A program made the translations under genes and the position numbers. This document shows positions 9,501 to 16,852 of a DNA stretch of 24,454 nt, in pieces (position 1 is the stretch's first letter; every line of letters starts with the position of its first letter). The DNA comes from a virus. Under the pieces are notes generated by a model. It had not been told where the DNA came from and did no database searches. It worked only from the letters and a program-made list of their open reading frames with translations. The stretch covers positions 1 to 24,454 of the IMG/VR virus record IMGVR_UViG_3300025411_000082. One strand, written 5' to 3'.

Positions 9501-10290
9501 AATTGCGTTGATAGCTAACCCAAGCATCATATAAGAGTGTATCCGTCTTTGCGCCAGGCTTGGCCATACACAACCAAGCTGCTGTTGGTGGATAGGGAGT
9601 ATTGCCTCCTTGAACTGGCTTAAGGAATGCAAGGGTAGGATTTGGACCTGGAGTATAACCTACAAATTCACAAATATTATTGCCTGAAATATCCGTTAAA
9701 CTTTTTGATAAAATTAATACGTTACTATGTTGATCATATGCATAATAAAAAATTTGTGTACTATTTGGACCAAGACTATCTTGTTGACAATCAAATTGAA
9801 AAGATAAAAAAGCATCAGTAGCTGTAAGGTATCTATTTACTCCTTTATAAGAATGTAAGATTTTACAGAATAAATCATCTAAAAACAGTACTTCAAAAAA
9901 GCTTCTATTATCCAAATTATTAGATACACCTGTTAAGGCGACATTAGCAACACTTTGAGTTATTGCAGGCTCTTCAGTTACAAGAAAACGAGTATTATTA
10001 TCAATATCTGGTGTATTGTATGTTGCAAGATATGTACTAAATCCATTAACTGGTAATGGATCCAGAGATTGAATACTAACATTAGATGTTAAAGAATCAT
10101 AACGTGTAAGATAGAGATTTGAATAGTTATTTGTTGTTGTATCTTGTAAGTTACCGTATATTTCTGTTAACGGTAAATTATACCCTTGCTCTGTAAGAAA
10201 GAAGGACTGATTTAATGTCACTGTATCGTCCGATGCATATGCAGAGGATAAACCGATAAAGTTTGTTGGATTAAATGAGACAACATCCAT
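6592..10290 (-). CDS. Large structural adhesin (1232 aa) with LamG-like region
   Basis: The longest gene of the window. The protein is very rich in Asn, Thr, Ser, Tyr and Leu. A stretch in the last ~200 residues with GPHHFAVRFDSYHGEMTLFI, DGQEVGN and later FMFGTATF fits a laminin-G/concanavalin-like sandwich (a strand, a second strand, then IDG). Earlier parts hold propeller-like segments (TGYILCSSPT, NNSLYLTLGD, NNIWILDSQ). The terminal ~80 residues (IPCGRRNYVEEIERYF onward) are more charged and may be a docking segment. Its first ~130 residues weakly resemble the start of the 541-residue protein (Y-SN...LYRY...SNV). A GATAAATA element lies 9 nt before the ATG. It is likely a large tail or baseplate protein that contacts host glycans; this is inferred. 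Confidence 0.65.
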   Translation of the reverse strand: MDVVSFNPTNFIGLSSAYASDDTVTLNQSFFLTEQGYNLPLTEIYGNLQDTTTNNYSNLYLTRYDSLTSNVSIQSLDPLPVNGFSTYLATYNTPDIDNNTRFLVTEEPAITQSVANVALTGVSNNLDNRSFFEVLFLDDLFCKILHSYKGVNRYLTATDAFLSFQFDCQQDSLGPNSTQIFYYAYDQHSNVLILSKSLTDISGNNICEFVGYTPGPNPTLAFLKPVQGGNTPYPPTAAWLCMAKPGAKTDTLLYDAWVSYQRNFKTNTQDINVDRSIATVNSNLLVNSQYNNVVTDGQLNVNLLSLKNTNTPEGYQGRGNPFQANRSNYFTEDDASSRQYQKLFTGSNQLKGDDNISLGYQAYTSNLILPADKTTFFHTPQFLYPYVNINVANAGFIEAGAIAGDHPMKSDKIFKKLASAKYTSPFGTVSNETNGSFLCSWLSGSTNVITEPIWVDRYYNPSTISYIAALTGASVNYVTSFATLLSSVSSIIGNITVFDIPSQLTLEPGAYYAYQHIGNSYINQYIQSFNPYLVDNSFSAYLKTDDSNVLPAGLTANEFIFNGNQYTISNSLSTIDLSNQFTLSFYGNSTNWQKPLGYQLAGNFVHDGFGIFNTNNITPTLFVSGLTSLNILNTSLTPLKTINYTSTPLGFMRLEGMRDYYGIFNDGTFVRYDVADIPLISITNPLLEYAVSFDYTADTGYILCSSPTTTNILQADLINATLTDVTSTFNNIYYAPGCNIDTANTITYYNNSLYLTLGDQARLNNGFIYYLSPDYTSILKWDTTLLQVTTAFKSYSAFADYNFDFNNNIWILDSQKNYYAYSSSRALLLSGSFSPNSTQIIPFNFVGDGITTTFTLTGNGYSLNPSDYSLNYQYTTTLSAISSIINSQGVIIAANIYSLDTVQYSGTYKPNLDYTIGNNQIIFNTAPGLGYNISGNTTISIDTYSNNTINILNDITPTGLSQTVVVARNGYNPNTSLSGYQINVIALTGGVISNTIVDTPVNFNFDSTTNDNYIQNYVHAVYGDANLNVKAVLTNVYNSADTLTTEIITSLSGLDPGPHHFAVRFDSYHGEMTLFIDGQEVGNTYFQPRKYKFSNLIKRPFMFGTATFKNNVPLFKYLKNKNYLVNNLTITNYNLYNTSLNDFDIMSLTRQGMMIQDLVVDIPCGRRNYVEEIERYFKATVPGSKSTLYNLNIINTGITDPSLQQALQTRILTELNNTAPVYSQINKINWIN

Positions 10291-10299
10291 GATTACTAT

Positions 10300-10307
10300 T
10301 ATTTATC
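10300..10307 (-). promoter_or_regulatory. ATAAATA late-promoter-like element
   Basis: Reads GATAAATA on the minus strand, 9 nt before the ATG at 10290. Confidence 0.55.
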
Positions 10308-10324
10308 AACAAAATAGTGCGCTG

Positions 10325-10969
10325 CTATGCACTTAAAGTTAATGCATGCGTAATATAATTAGGCGAACAAGTTTCAAAAATATTAAGCAACTCATTTGAA
10401 CTTACACCAACTGATATACTATTTAAAAGATGTGTATCAGATATCTCGTAAATTGATGACGGAAAGAAAGAAGCTGATATATTGTATATAAAGCTTACGA
10501 GATTGCCGTTAATAACAGTAATTGAGGGTGTATAAGTAGTACCGCTAAGACTCAATGGGTAATAATCGTGACTTATGTTTGTATTACCTGGAGTTTCAAG
10601 TAAAGCAACACCAGCAAAACTTTTACCTATTGGATAATTTACAGTTTGTTTAGTACCATCACCAAAATTATAAAATATTTTAAAAATACCAAAAAGTGAA
10701 GTATCTAATCCTGACGTTGAAAATATAAGTGTATATGGACCTTTTAATGGATTAAGAATTATATTAGTAGTAAAACTTTGAATTATAAATTCCCAAGGAA
10801 AAAAAGATCCATCATTATATTGCTGTAGATATGTGGGAGTTGAACCAAATGAACCACCATCAGCTGCGGCTGAAAGAGTAGAGAGTGGTGTATTAAACGT
10901 TAATGAATCAGCAAGACCAGGAACGCCTATAAATTGATTACTTGAAAGATTGACAGTGTATGTTCTCAC
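10325..10969 (-). CDS. 214-residue hypothetical virion protein (GTG start)
   Basis: Begins at GTG and encodes a Ser/Thr/Leu/Phe-rich protein without signal or membrane segments. It contains FGIFKIFYNFGDGTKQTVNYP (about residues 93-113), reminiscent of the core of PKD-like beta-sandwich domains (Y-x-F-G-D-G-T), which fits an immunoglobulin-like structural module. The GTG lies 6 nt after a GTAAATA element that overlaps the stop of the fibre gene. It sits between the 802-residue fibre and the 1232-residue adhesin, so it may be a connector or chaperone for them; that is inferred. Confidence 0.6.
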   Translation of the reverse strand: MRTYTVNLSSNQFIGVPGLADSLTFNTPLSTLSAAADGGSFGSTPTYLQQYNDGSFFPWEFIIQSFTTNIILNPLKGPYTLIFSTSGLDTSLFGIFKIFYNFGDGTKQTVNYPIGKSFAGVALLETPGNTNISHDYYPLSLSGTTYTPSITVINGNLVSFIYNISASFFPSSIYEISDTHLLNSISVGVSSNELLNIFETCSPNYITHALTLSA

Positions 10970-10975
10970 TGTTTA

Positions 10976-10982
10976 TATTTAC
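10976..10982 (-). promoter_or_regulatory. ATAAATA-like element (GTAAATA)
   Basis: Reads GTAAATA on the minus strand, 6 nt before the GTG start at 10969, overlapping the stop codon of the fibre gene by one base. Confidence 0.4.
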
Positions 10983-13390
10983 TATAGATATACAGGTATA
11001 TACCCTATATAAGTTCCATTAGCATCATAAGCTGATATACGTTTAGAGAAAGTACCGAGAGCACCAGTACCTGTAGTACTAAATGCAGGTTTAGCCATGA
11101 CGACGGTACCTTGCGAGCTAAGATTATTTACAAATGTATAATTAGCCGTTTTTGATACAAGATTTGATCCAAGAGCAAAACTATTAGCTCCACAAACATT
11201 ATTACCGGATCCACCTGCTACGAAGGAATTTAATCCGCAAGCATAATTGTAATACCCACCTGCTATAGTTGCGTTAGCAATATTTGTTGGAATAACATTA
11301 AAGCTACCACCTGCAATGGTACCGTAATTACCAGAAGCTGTGTTACAAATACCACCACCAACAAATGATGAATATCCAGAAGCTGTGTTATTGAGACCAC
11401 CACCTATTATTGAATAACATCCTTGAGCGTAGTTAGAAGAACCACCAACTACTGCAGAATATGCACTTAATGCAACATTATTTAATCCACCACCTATAAA
11501 TGAATATATTCCAGAAGTAGAATTGCTCCAACCACCACCAGTAAATGAATAATTTGCATAAGCATTATTGCTTTGACCACCTACAACTGTAGCACAATTT
11601 GCATTAACAAAGTTACATATTCCACCACCTATAAAAGATTTTAATCCACCCGCTATATTTTGTATACCACCACCAATCGTTGAAGTATTTGAAGCAGCAT
11701 TACAGACACCACCAGCTATAGTACTATAACAACCGGAAGCTGTATTCAATACTCCACCTCCTATAGTATTAAACGCTCCACAGCACGCAATATTTTGATC
11801 ATAAACCCATGCAGTTGAGTTTCCACCAAAACTTGTAAAATTACCAGGTACAACTACACTCGCACAACTACTATTACATGTAATATTTTGTATAAAAGCA
11901 GTAAATGTTTTTGTACTTGATAAGGCGGGAGCTGCAGTCGTACTTAAAAAAATAGTAGCAATATCATTTTGATTAAAATTACTGCACACTGATGGAGTAT
12001 TAAAAATAAATGCTGTACAACAACCACTACTATGGGCAGATAATTTTGCAGCGTAACTAATAGGATAAGCACCAGCTGCATTAAAGCTGCCACCTCCAAT
12101 ATAAGAAAAGCTTGTATTAACAATATTTGAATTACCGCCACCAATAAAAGAATTACAGCCATTGGATGTATTAAGTGTACCACCTACAATAGCTGAACCA
12201 TTTAAAGCTGCATTACATAACCCACCCCCCACAGTACCGTAATTGCCTGAAGAGGTATTTAAGATACCGCCTCCAATAGTATTACCTATAACAGCTTGAT
12301 TTAAAGATTGATCATAAATGTATAAACTATTGGCACTTAAACTTGCAGTATTACCTGATCCTTGGGTACAATAACTAAAATCAGTAGTGCCTGTTGAACC
12401 TCCAATTATAAGACAACCTGCAGAAGCACCTGATCCACTTATTACAGATATAACGGTTGCACAAGTTGAATATAATGCAGATCCTAAATTGTTTATTGAA
12501 GTTAAAGAGGGGTTATTTGTAGTAGTGTAAATTACACCCACAGTATCACCTGTTTTGAATTTTGTAGTAAGACCTGCCCCTTGATTATCAATAATACCGG
12601 TACATTTACCATTACCAGATAATGTACCAATAACTGAGCCTGCATTACTACGGGTTTTAATATTATTAACAAATGCTATAGCAGCACCACCAATATGATT
12701 ATAACCACCTGTGCCGATAAAATTATAACATCCACCAGATATATAATTACCAATACCACCACCTAAAACATTATAGTTACCGCTGTTTGTATTGTTTATA
12801 CCACCGAGAGTAGTACTGTAATTTCCACCATATCCATACGGTACACTACTAACAGGAATAATTGTACTAGTATTAATAACAGAATACGGTCCGCGATAAC
12901 CACCTATGTTAGGATTCCAAGATCCTGAGTTTAGATAAACCGTTGTTTCTGTGTTTGTCCAACCTGCACTGTTTGTAATAACAGTTGTATTAGCATTTCC
13001 AGTAGCGTTCCATGTAGTTAAATTTGTTGTTACAGTATTATATGTATACTGCCAATTAGCACTGTTGCTGCTTAAAGTTGTAAGTGTGTTATTCCAATTG
13101 CCACTTAATGAGGAAAGTGTATAGTATGTTGAATTCCAAGTACCACTATTGCCACTTAACGTAGTTCCAAGGTTAACAATAGATTTAGTCCAATACGCAC
13201 TTGTTGAATAAACAGTTGAGTAAGTAGATTGCCAATTAGCACTATTTGCTGTAAGGGATGTTAGAGCTGCTTGTCCGTAATATGCACTAAAATTTGATAT
13301 TTGACTTACAATAGTGTTAATGGTAGCATTAGCAACTAAACCTGTAATTGCAGGTACATTAAGTGTTAGGGTAGCGGCTACTGTAGGCAT
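10982..13390 (-). CDS. Tail fibre with YadA-like 15-residue repeats
   Basis: An 802-residue protein. Residues about 45-160 form a stalk of repeats around S-x-N-W-x-x-T-Y/L-x-T. Residues 196-236, 371-438 and 542-737 are built of 15-residue units of the type GGGLNNTASGYSSFV, the left-handed beta-roll repeat of YadA-like trimeric adhesin heads, closing with NSFALGSN (compare NSVALG in YadA heads). Two non-repeat inserts (about 237-370 and 439-541) interrupt the array and both end with Y-DQ...NTIGGG. About 22 cysteines occur, many at matching repeat positions. The last ~60 residues form a small end domain. Probably a trimeric tail fibre that binds the host surface. A GTAAATA element lies 10 nt before the ATG. 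Confidence 0.75.
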   Translation of the reverse strand: MPTVAATLTLNVPAITGLVANATINTIVSQISNFSAYYGQAALTSLTANSANWQSTYSTVYSTSAYWTKSIVNLGTTLSGNSGTWNSTYYTLSSLSGNWNNTLTTLSSNSANWQYTYNTVTTNLTTWNATGNANTTVITNSAGWTNTETTVYLNSGSWNPNIGGYRGPYSVINTSTIIPVSSVPYGYGGNYSTTLGGINNTNSGNYNVLGGGIGNYISGGCYNFIGTGGYNHIGGAAIAFVNNIKTRSNAGSVIGTLSGNGKCTGIIDNQGAGLTTKFKTGDTVGVIYTTTNNPSLTSINNLGSALYSTCATVISVISGSGASAGCLIIGGSTGTTDFSYCTQGSGNTASLSANSLYIYDQSLNQAVIGNTIGGGILNTSSGNYGTVGGGLCNAALNGSAIVGGTLNTSNGCNSFIGGGNSNIVNTSFSYIGGGSFNAAGAYPISYAAKLSAHSSGCCTAFIFNTPSVCSNFNQNDIATIFLSTTAAPALSSTKTFTAFIQNITCNSSCASVVVPGNFTSFGGNSTAWVYDQNIACCGAFNTIGGGVLNTASGCYSTIAGGVCNAASNTSTIGGGIQNIAGGLKSFIGGGICNFVNANCATVVGGQSNNAYANYSFTGGGWSNSTSGIYSFIGGGLNNVALSAYSAVVGGSSNYAQGCYSIIGGGLNNTASGYSSFVGGGICNTASGNYGTIAGGSFNVIPTNIANATIAGGYYNYACGLNSFVAGGSGNNVCGANSFALGSNLVSKTANYTFVNNLSSQGTVVMAKPAFSTTGTGALGTFSKRISAYDANGTYIGYIPVYL
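11180..11767 (-). repeat. Main array of 45-bp (15-residue) beta-roll repeats
   Basis: About 13 in-frame units of 15 codons with GG at positions 2-3, Asn near 6 and a Y/S-S-hydrophobic end. Many units keep the exact 15-residue step. At the DNA level they are diverged, so this is an old protein repeat and not a recent tandem duplication. Confidence 0.75.
12077..12280 (-). repeat. Second block of 15-residue repeats
   Basis: Four to five units (GGGILNTSSGNYGTV and relatives) in the fibre gene, between the two inserted domains. Confidence 0.65.
12683..12805 (-). repeat. First block of 15-residue repeats
   Basis: Two to three units (LGGINNTNSGNYNVL and relatives) immediately after the N-terminal stalk of the fibre protein. 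Confidence 0.6.
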
Positions 13391-13400
13391 GGTGTATTAA

Positions 13401-13407
13401 TATTTAC
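13401..13407 (-). promoter_or_regulatory. ATAAATA-like element (GTAAATA)
   Basis: Reads GTAAATA on the minus strand, 10 nt before the ATG of the fibre gene at 13390, within the 44-nt gap after the lectin gene. Confidence 0.4.
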
Positions 13408-13434
13408 GTTAAAAGACATTTTTTCCATTAAGAA

Positions 13435-14394
13435 TTAGCGAATGAGGATATAATTATCACCTGAAACTAATCCTGCAGTTCCACCAGAAGTTGCTATTAT
13501 AAGTGGTAATGCACTGAGATATTGATTATTAGTAATACTATTAACTGTTGTTATAGTATCACCTACATTTAGGTATGATGACAGTGATGTTAAATTTGAT
13601 GTGAAAGTAAAATATGAACCTGTAAGTGTTGTTTGATCTAAACCATAATTCCAAGTTCTATATCCGCTTAAAAATACACCATTAACATTTAAGTTTTGTA
13701 TTTTAAACTCTGTTACATCTTCACCTGTTGCAAATCCTAAGCAACAATAAACACTATCCGGCCACCAAGCAGTAGTCGGTAAAATATAATTTACAAAATT
13801 AGAAAATAAGTTATCCGTTGGGCGCTTCATATCAACGACAACACGTTGACCAAAGTCAGTTAAACGCACACGGATTCTATTATATGTAACAGTGTTTGTA
13901 TTACCAAAAGAACCAGTATTTGTATAAAAAACTGTACTAAAGGGAAATGAGCTACCTGAGACATCACCACTATTATACAAGAAATTATAATTATTGTCGA
14001 ATGAGTCACGGATTGTTATTGAATTCGGTACTGGTACATTCAAACCATTAACTCCAAAATTATTTGTACCAAAATTTCCTGTTATATCAAAGCCAATACC
14101 AAGCGCTCCTCGATATACACCAGGAAATGAACTTAAAGATGCACCACTCAAAGCACTTACACCTTGTACTGGACTATAACATAACCCTGGACCTGGTCCA
14201 CCCCCAGATATTGCACTCAATGTACTAGTAAAGAATACACTAAACCCTTCACCACCGGCAGTACCAGGTCCATAACATGCATAATCAAAAGTTACAACAA
14301 TATCTTTTGATATATCGAATCCCTGATTAAGGAATACAACACCTGCATTAGCATTCGGTTCTAACAAATAATTATATGGTAGAGATGTTGGCAT
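13435..14394 (-). CDS. Legume-lectin-like (ConA-fold) adhesin
   Basis: A 319-residue protein. Residues about 28-110 contain DIVVTFDYACYGPG, GGEGFSVFFTST and RGALGIGFDITGNFG, matching the order found in L-type/legume lectin domains (first strand, G-x-G-F-x-F-x-x, then G-x-L-x-I-x-F-D-x-x-x-N). A strand with NRIRVRLTDFGQRVVVDMKR follows (about 172-191). The C-terminal ~90 residues form a separate Thr/Ser/Leu-rich part. No signal peptide. It is the first gene of the minus-strand structural block and has its own CATAAATA element. Likely a carbohydrate-binding tail or capsid decoration protein; binding specificity cannot be read. Confidence 0.7.
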   Translation of the reverse strand: MPTSLPYNYLLEPNANAGVVFLNQGFDISKDIVVTFDYACYGPGTAGGEGFSVFFTSTLSAISGGGPGPGLCYSPVQGVSALSGASLSSFPGVYRGALGIGFDITGNFGTNNFGVNGLNVPVPNSITIRDSFDNNYNFLYNSGDVSGSSFPFSTVFYTNTGSFGNTNTVTYNRIRVRLTDFGQRVVVDMKRPTDNLFSNFVNYILPTTAWWPDSVYCCLGFATGEDVTEFKIQNLNVNGVFLSGYRTWNYGLDQTTLTGSYFTFTSNLTSLSSYLNVGDTITTVNSITNNQYLSALPLIIATSGGTAGLVSGDNYILIR

Positions 14395-14403
14395 TACATG
14401 AAG

Positions 14404-14411
14404 TATTTATG
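14404..14411 (-). promoter_or_regulatory. ATAAATA late-promoter-like element (minus)
   Basis: Reads CATAAATA on the minus strand, 9 nt before the ATG at 14394. It forms a divergent pair with the plus-strand element at 14435-14442 in a 53-nt intergenic region. Confidence 0.6.
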
Positions 14412-14434
14412 AATTAAGTTCAAGGATCCTACAG

Positions 14435-14442
14435 ATTAAATA
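14435..14442 (+). promoter_or_regulatory. ATAAATA-like element (ATTAAATA, plus)
   Basis: Reads ATTAAATA, 5 nt before the GTG at 14448. It is the plus-strand partner of the divergent pair. Confidence 0.45.
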
Positions 14443-14447
14443 TCTAT

Positions 14448-15575
14448 GTGGATTTAAATCATTTATTTAAAAAAGAACCTATTACAGAAAACAATAAACA
14501 GCCTGAATATTTGACAATATTTGGATTTCCTACCTTTAGTAAGGTAGCAGCTATTGCTATTGACGTGGTTTATTGGTTTATTATCTTTGTTGCTTATTGT
14601 TTTGCATTCCATGCATTGAATAACATTTTAATTACATGGAATTGGTTGTTAGTAGGACTTGCAAGCTTTGCTGTTGTCGGATTACCTTATTGTGTTAAGA
14701 TTATTCTATTTGGACGCAAGGAATTTCCATTAAAAGCAGCATTATTGTGTTTATTCTTGAGTCTCTTACCTACTATCTTTGATTTTACAGGATTTTATTC
14801 AGAAACTGGTCTTCAAGATAGTTTACAACAAAGTAAAGTACAGATATCTGAATCAATTTCATCGTTTGAGATACAAAGTAAGAAATCTGCTCAAGATAAA
14901 GAACTTGAAATACAAAATACCGGTAGAGATAAGAAGACAGTAGCAGAACAAACTTTATTGCAGTCATCTTCAGACATACAAAAACAGGTAGAGGATGCAA
15001 ATCAAGCTGTTTTAGATGAAAAGGAAGGTGTTAAGGGGAAAGCTGGAGATGGACCTAAAGCTAAAGAACTTCAAGCACGGGTTCGTAAGCTAAAAGCACA
15101 ATCTGATATTGATAATCAACAATCTAAAGCAGAACTCAAACGTCAAAATGATGTTATTGACCAAGAAACAAATGAAAAACTTCAAGCACTTAAACAATCA
15201 AATGTTTTATTGGGAGATAAACTTTTAAACTGTAAAAAAGAAGTCAATAATGCAGGAAACTTTAAAGCTTTAGAGTTGTCAGTAATAGATGCCAACAGTC
15301 TATTATCTTCGATCGCCTCTAATCTCAGTGTGTCTTATATCCCCGTGCGGATTATAGGATCTGACAACATTATTAAAGTATCTTTCGGGTCTTTAACAAC
15401 TGGAGATATTACAGCTATCATATGTTTCTTGTTAGCCTTTCTTATGGAAATAGGTGATATTATTATAACGTTTGTAATGCGTTATGAAAAGAAAATACCT
15501 ACACCAATTATTAAATCATCGTCAGATGATACTCTTCGTCATGTAAAATATACTAAAAGTTACGATGGGTATTAA
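14448..15575 (+). CDS. Membrane protein with long coiled coil
   Basis: A 375-residue protein starting at GTG. Three hydrophobic segments lie in the first third (about residues 33-58, 63-88 and 96-118). They are followed by a ~150-residue Lys/Glu/Gln/Asp-rich stretch with heptad character (about 130-280), then a last membrane segment (about 320-345, with FLLAFLMEIGDIIITFVM) and a basic tail. This layout, N-terminal helices then coiled coil then terminal helix, resembles DUF4407-type membrane proteins, but family membership is not certain. Its stop shares TTAA with the stop of the convergent gene. It may be a late membrane protein, given its ATAAATA-like element; function is unknown. Confidence 0.65.
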   Translation: MDLNHLFKKEPITENNKQPEYLTIFGFPTFSKVAAIAIDVVYWFIIFVAYCFAFHALNNILITWNWLLVGLASFAVVGLPYCVKIILFGRKEFPLKAALLCLFLSLLPTIFDFTGFYSETGLQDSLQQSKVQISESISSFEIQSKKSAQDKELEIQNTGRDKKTVAEQTLLQSSSDIQKQVEDANQAVLDEKEGVKGKAGDGPKAKELQARVRKLKAQSDIDNQQSKAELKRQNDVIDQETNEKLQALKQSNVLLGDKLLNCKKEVNNAGNFKALELSVIDANSLLSSIASNLSVSYIPVRIIGSDNIIKVSFGSLTTGDITAIICFLLAFLMEIGDIIITFVMRYEKKIPTPIIKSSSDDTLRHVKYTKSYDGY

Positions 15576-16198
15576 CCCTTGTACTTTTTTGAGAATGTCT
15601 TAGCTGTAGAAAGACAGTGCTTAGTGTATTTACATTGATCACAAACTCGATCTGAATTAAGATAAAGTTGTGGAGCAATACAGGAGCCATTCTTTGTATT
15701 TTCTACAACATACTCTGTTAAATTTGAATATGTACGCGGTTCTTTTGGAATCCATTTTACTGAAATTTGACGTACTTCTTCTAAGCTCATTCGTTTATTT
15801 GTTTTTGGCTTCTTAAGGAGTTTAAGTCGTGCCAGTACTTGTTTATTTATGGAGAAAGGCTTTATATTAACAGGGCGTAATTGTTTTTGAACTTCCTCAG
15901 GAGAAATTCTTTGACGAAGTAATCTCTTTGCTTCATTAGATACATAATGTTCAGCAAACGGAACTGGTCCTCCAAATTTTTTATTTCCCTTAGCAATTCC
16001 TGCCTTTGACACTCTTCGCTCTAACCCTGTAACAATACAGGTCATAACTTTACTCTTAATAATACTTTCATCAACGACTTTTACTTTAACAGGTTTAGTC
16101 TTAATAGGTTTTACTTTTTTTATCTTCTTAGATACAGCCTTTACCTTGACCTTTTTAACGGTCTTTTTAAGTGGTTTTTTGACTTTTTTGCCTTTCAT
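15572..16198 (-). CDS. Lys-rich protein with TCIVTG domain and C-terminal Cys cluster
   Basis: A 208-residue protein in three parts. Residues 1-50 are an extremely basic tail of Lys/Val/Pro repeats, like histone-H1-type tails. Residues about 52-110 hold a domain with MTCIVTG, KKFG, F-EHYVSNEAKRLLRQ that is also present in the 99-residue gene at 16890. The C-terminal part ends with C-x13-C-x2-C-x5-C (GSCIAP ... RVCDQCKYTKHC), a likely zinc or iron-sulphur site. It is convergent with the 14448 gene and divergent from the 16274 gene. A nucleic-acid-binding role is inferred from the tail and Cys cluster; no family name is recognised. Confidence 0.65.
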   Translation of the reverse strand: MKGKKVKKPLKKTVKKVKVKAVSKKIKKVKPIKTKPVKVKVVDESIIKSKVMTCIVTGLERRVSKAGIAKGNKKFGGPVPFAEHYVSNEAKRLLRQRISPEEVQKQLRPVNIKPFSINKQVLARLKLLKKPKTNKRMSLEEVRQISVKWIPKEPRTYSNLTEYVVENTKNGSCIAPQLYLNSDRVCDQCKYTKHCLSTAKTFSKKYKG

Positions 16199-16209
16199 GT
16201 GCTGGTTAT

Positions 16210-16238
16210 ATTATAGAGTTAAAAAAATAATTCAAGAG
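16210..16238 (-). promoter_or_regulatory. Sigma70-like promoter (minus)
   Basis: On the minus strand CTCTTG, 17 nt, TATAAT, ending 11 nt before the ATG at 16198. The TCTTGAATT around the -35 recurs in the promoters at 16526 (TTCTTG) and 22832. Confidence 0.5.
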
Positions 16239-16267
16239 TTGATTTATTGAAATATATAGTCTAGTAT
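16239..16267 (+). promoter_or_regulatory. Sigma70-like promoter (plus)
   Basis: TTGATT, 17 nt, TAGTAT, ending 6 nt before the ATG at 16274, so transcription would start at or next to the start codon. It is back-to-back with the minus-strand promoter. Confidence 0.5.
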
Positions 16268-16273
16268 GCTGTC

Positions 16274-16525
16274 ATGCCTTACATTACACAAGAAAAAAGA
16301 GACAACTTTATGACTGGAAACGGTACTATAGAGAATCCTGGTGACCTAAATTTTGTACTTACCAAGGTGTGTTTAGAGTACTTGGAAAACAAAACAGAGA
16401 GCTATCAATCCTATAATGATATTGTCGGAGCTTTAGAATGTTGTAAGCTCGAGATGTATCGTCGTGCTGTTTCTCCTTACGAAGATGCAAAGATTGCTGC
16501 TAATGGAGATGTTTATTCAAAGTAA
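16274..16525 (+). CDS. DUF6899-type conserved phage protein
   Basis: An 83-residue protein with the hallmarks of a family widespread in phages and now grouped as DUF6899: MPYI-xQE-R at the start, GDLNFVLT (about 24-31), then a Y-x-x-Y-N-D-I-V-G-A-L-ECCKLE-Y-RR block and SPYED-KI-NGDVY at the end. The usual length is near 80-100 residues, so it is complete. Function of the family is unknown. It has its own promoter directly at the start codon and no Shine-Dalgarno. Confidence 0.8.
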   Translation: MPYITQEKRDNFMTGNGTIENPGDLNFVLTKVCLEYLENKTESYQSYNDIVGALECCKLEMYRRAVSPYEDAKIAANGDVYSK

Positions 16526-16554
16526 TTCTTGCAATAATCTAAAATCACTATAAT
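16526..16554 (+). promoter_or_regulatory. Strong sigma70-like promoter
   Basis: TTCTTG, 17 nt, perfect TATAAT. The predicted start near 16561 gives a ~29-nt leader containing AAAAGGAGGTG for the gene at 16590. Confidence 0.65.
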
Positions 16555-16570
16555 ATCAAATTTATGAAAC

Positions 16571-16581
16571 AAAAGGAGGTG
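16571..16581 (+). promoter_or_regulatory. Exceptional Shine-Dalgarno (AAAAGGAGGTG)
   Basis: A full-length anti-SD match, 8 nt before the ATG at 16590. It is the only such site seen in the window; most genes here have none. Confidence 0.75.
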
Positions 16582-16589
16582 AAATAACA

Positions 16590-16784
16590 ATGATCGATTA
16601 CACAAATAAGAATCTCCGTCCAAAGACGTTTTTCGTCAAGATGGAGCGTAACCGTGACGGTAGTTTTACCGTTAAGCGCGCTAAGGTCCTCGAGAAGACC
16701 AATCAGTTCGAGCGCAGCACACGTCAGGTTGATGCACGCGACTTCACTCGCGCCATCCGCACAAACGATATTACCGTTGCTTAA
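16590..16784 (+). CDS. Highly expressed 64-residue hypothetical protein
   Basis: A small basic protein (MIDYTNKNLRPKTFF start, many Arg/Lys/Asp/Thr, NDITVA end) with no hydrophobic segment or Cys. It has a near-perfect promoter, an exceptional Shine-Dalgarno and a strong terminator right after it, so it forms its own high-output transcription unit. Codons are richer in C and G (CGT, CGC, ACC, GTC) than in the adhesin genes, in line with strong expression. No family is recognised. Its expression signals suggest an early abundant protein, perhaps acting on host nucleic acid or enzymes; that is speculative. Confidence 0.8.
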   Translation: MIDYTNKNLRPKTFFVKMERNRDGSFTVKRAKVLEKTNQFERSTRQVDARDFTRAIRTNDITVA

Positions 16785-16801
16785 TTCGGTATAACAATGA
16801 G

Positions 16802-16839
16802 AAGACCGGCTGTTACTACTTAGCAGCCGGTCTTTTTTT
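16802..16839 (+). terminator. Intrinsic terminator
   Basis: An 11-bp perfect stem (AAGACCGGCTG / CAGCCGGTCTT) with an 11-nt loop, followed by seven T. It ends the transcript of the 64-residue gene. Confidence 0.9.
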
Positions 16840-16852
16840 GTCAACTATTTTA

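Noticed and set aside
11944-12183. 79-residue hydrophobic minus-strand frame
   Set aside because: It is an out-of-frame shadow of the fibre repeats.
11180-12805. CRISPR array in the repeat-rich stretch
   Set aside because: The repeats are diverged 45-bp coding units in one reading frame, with no constant repeat/variable spacer pattern.
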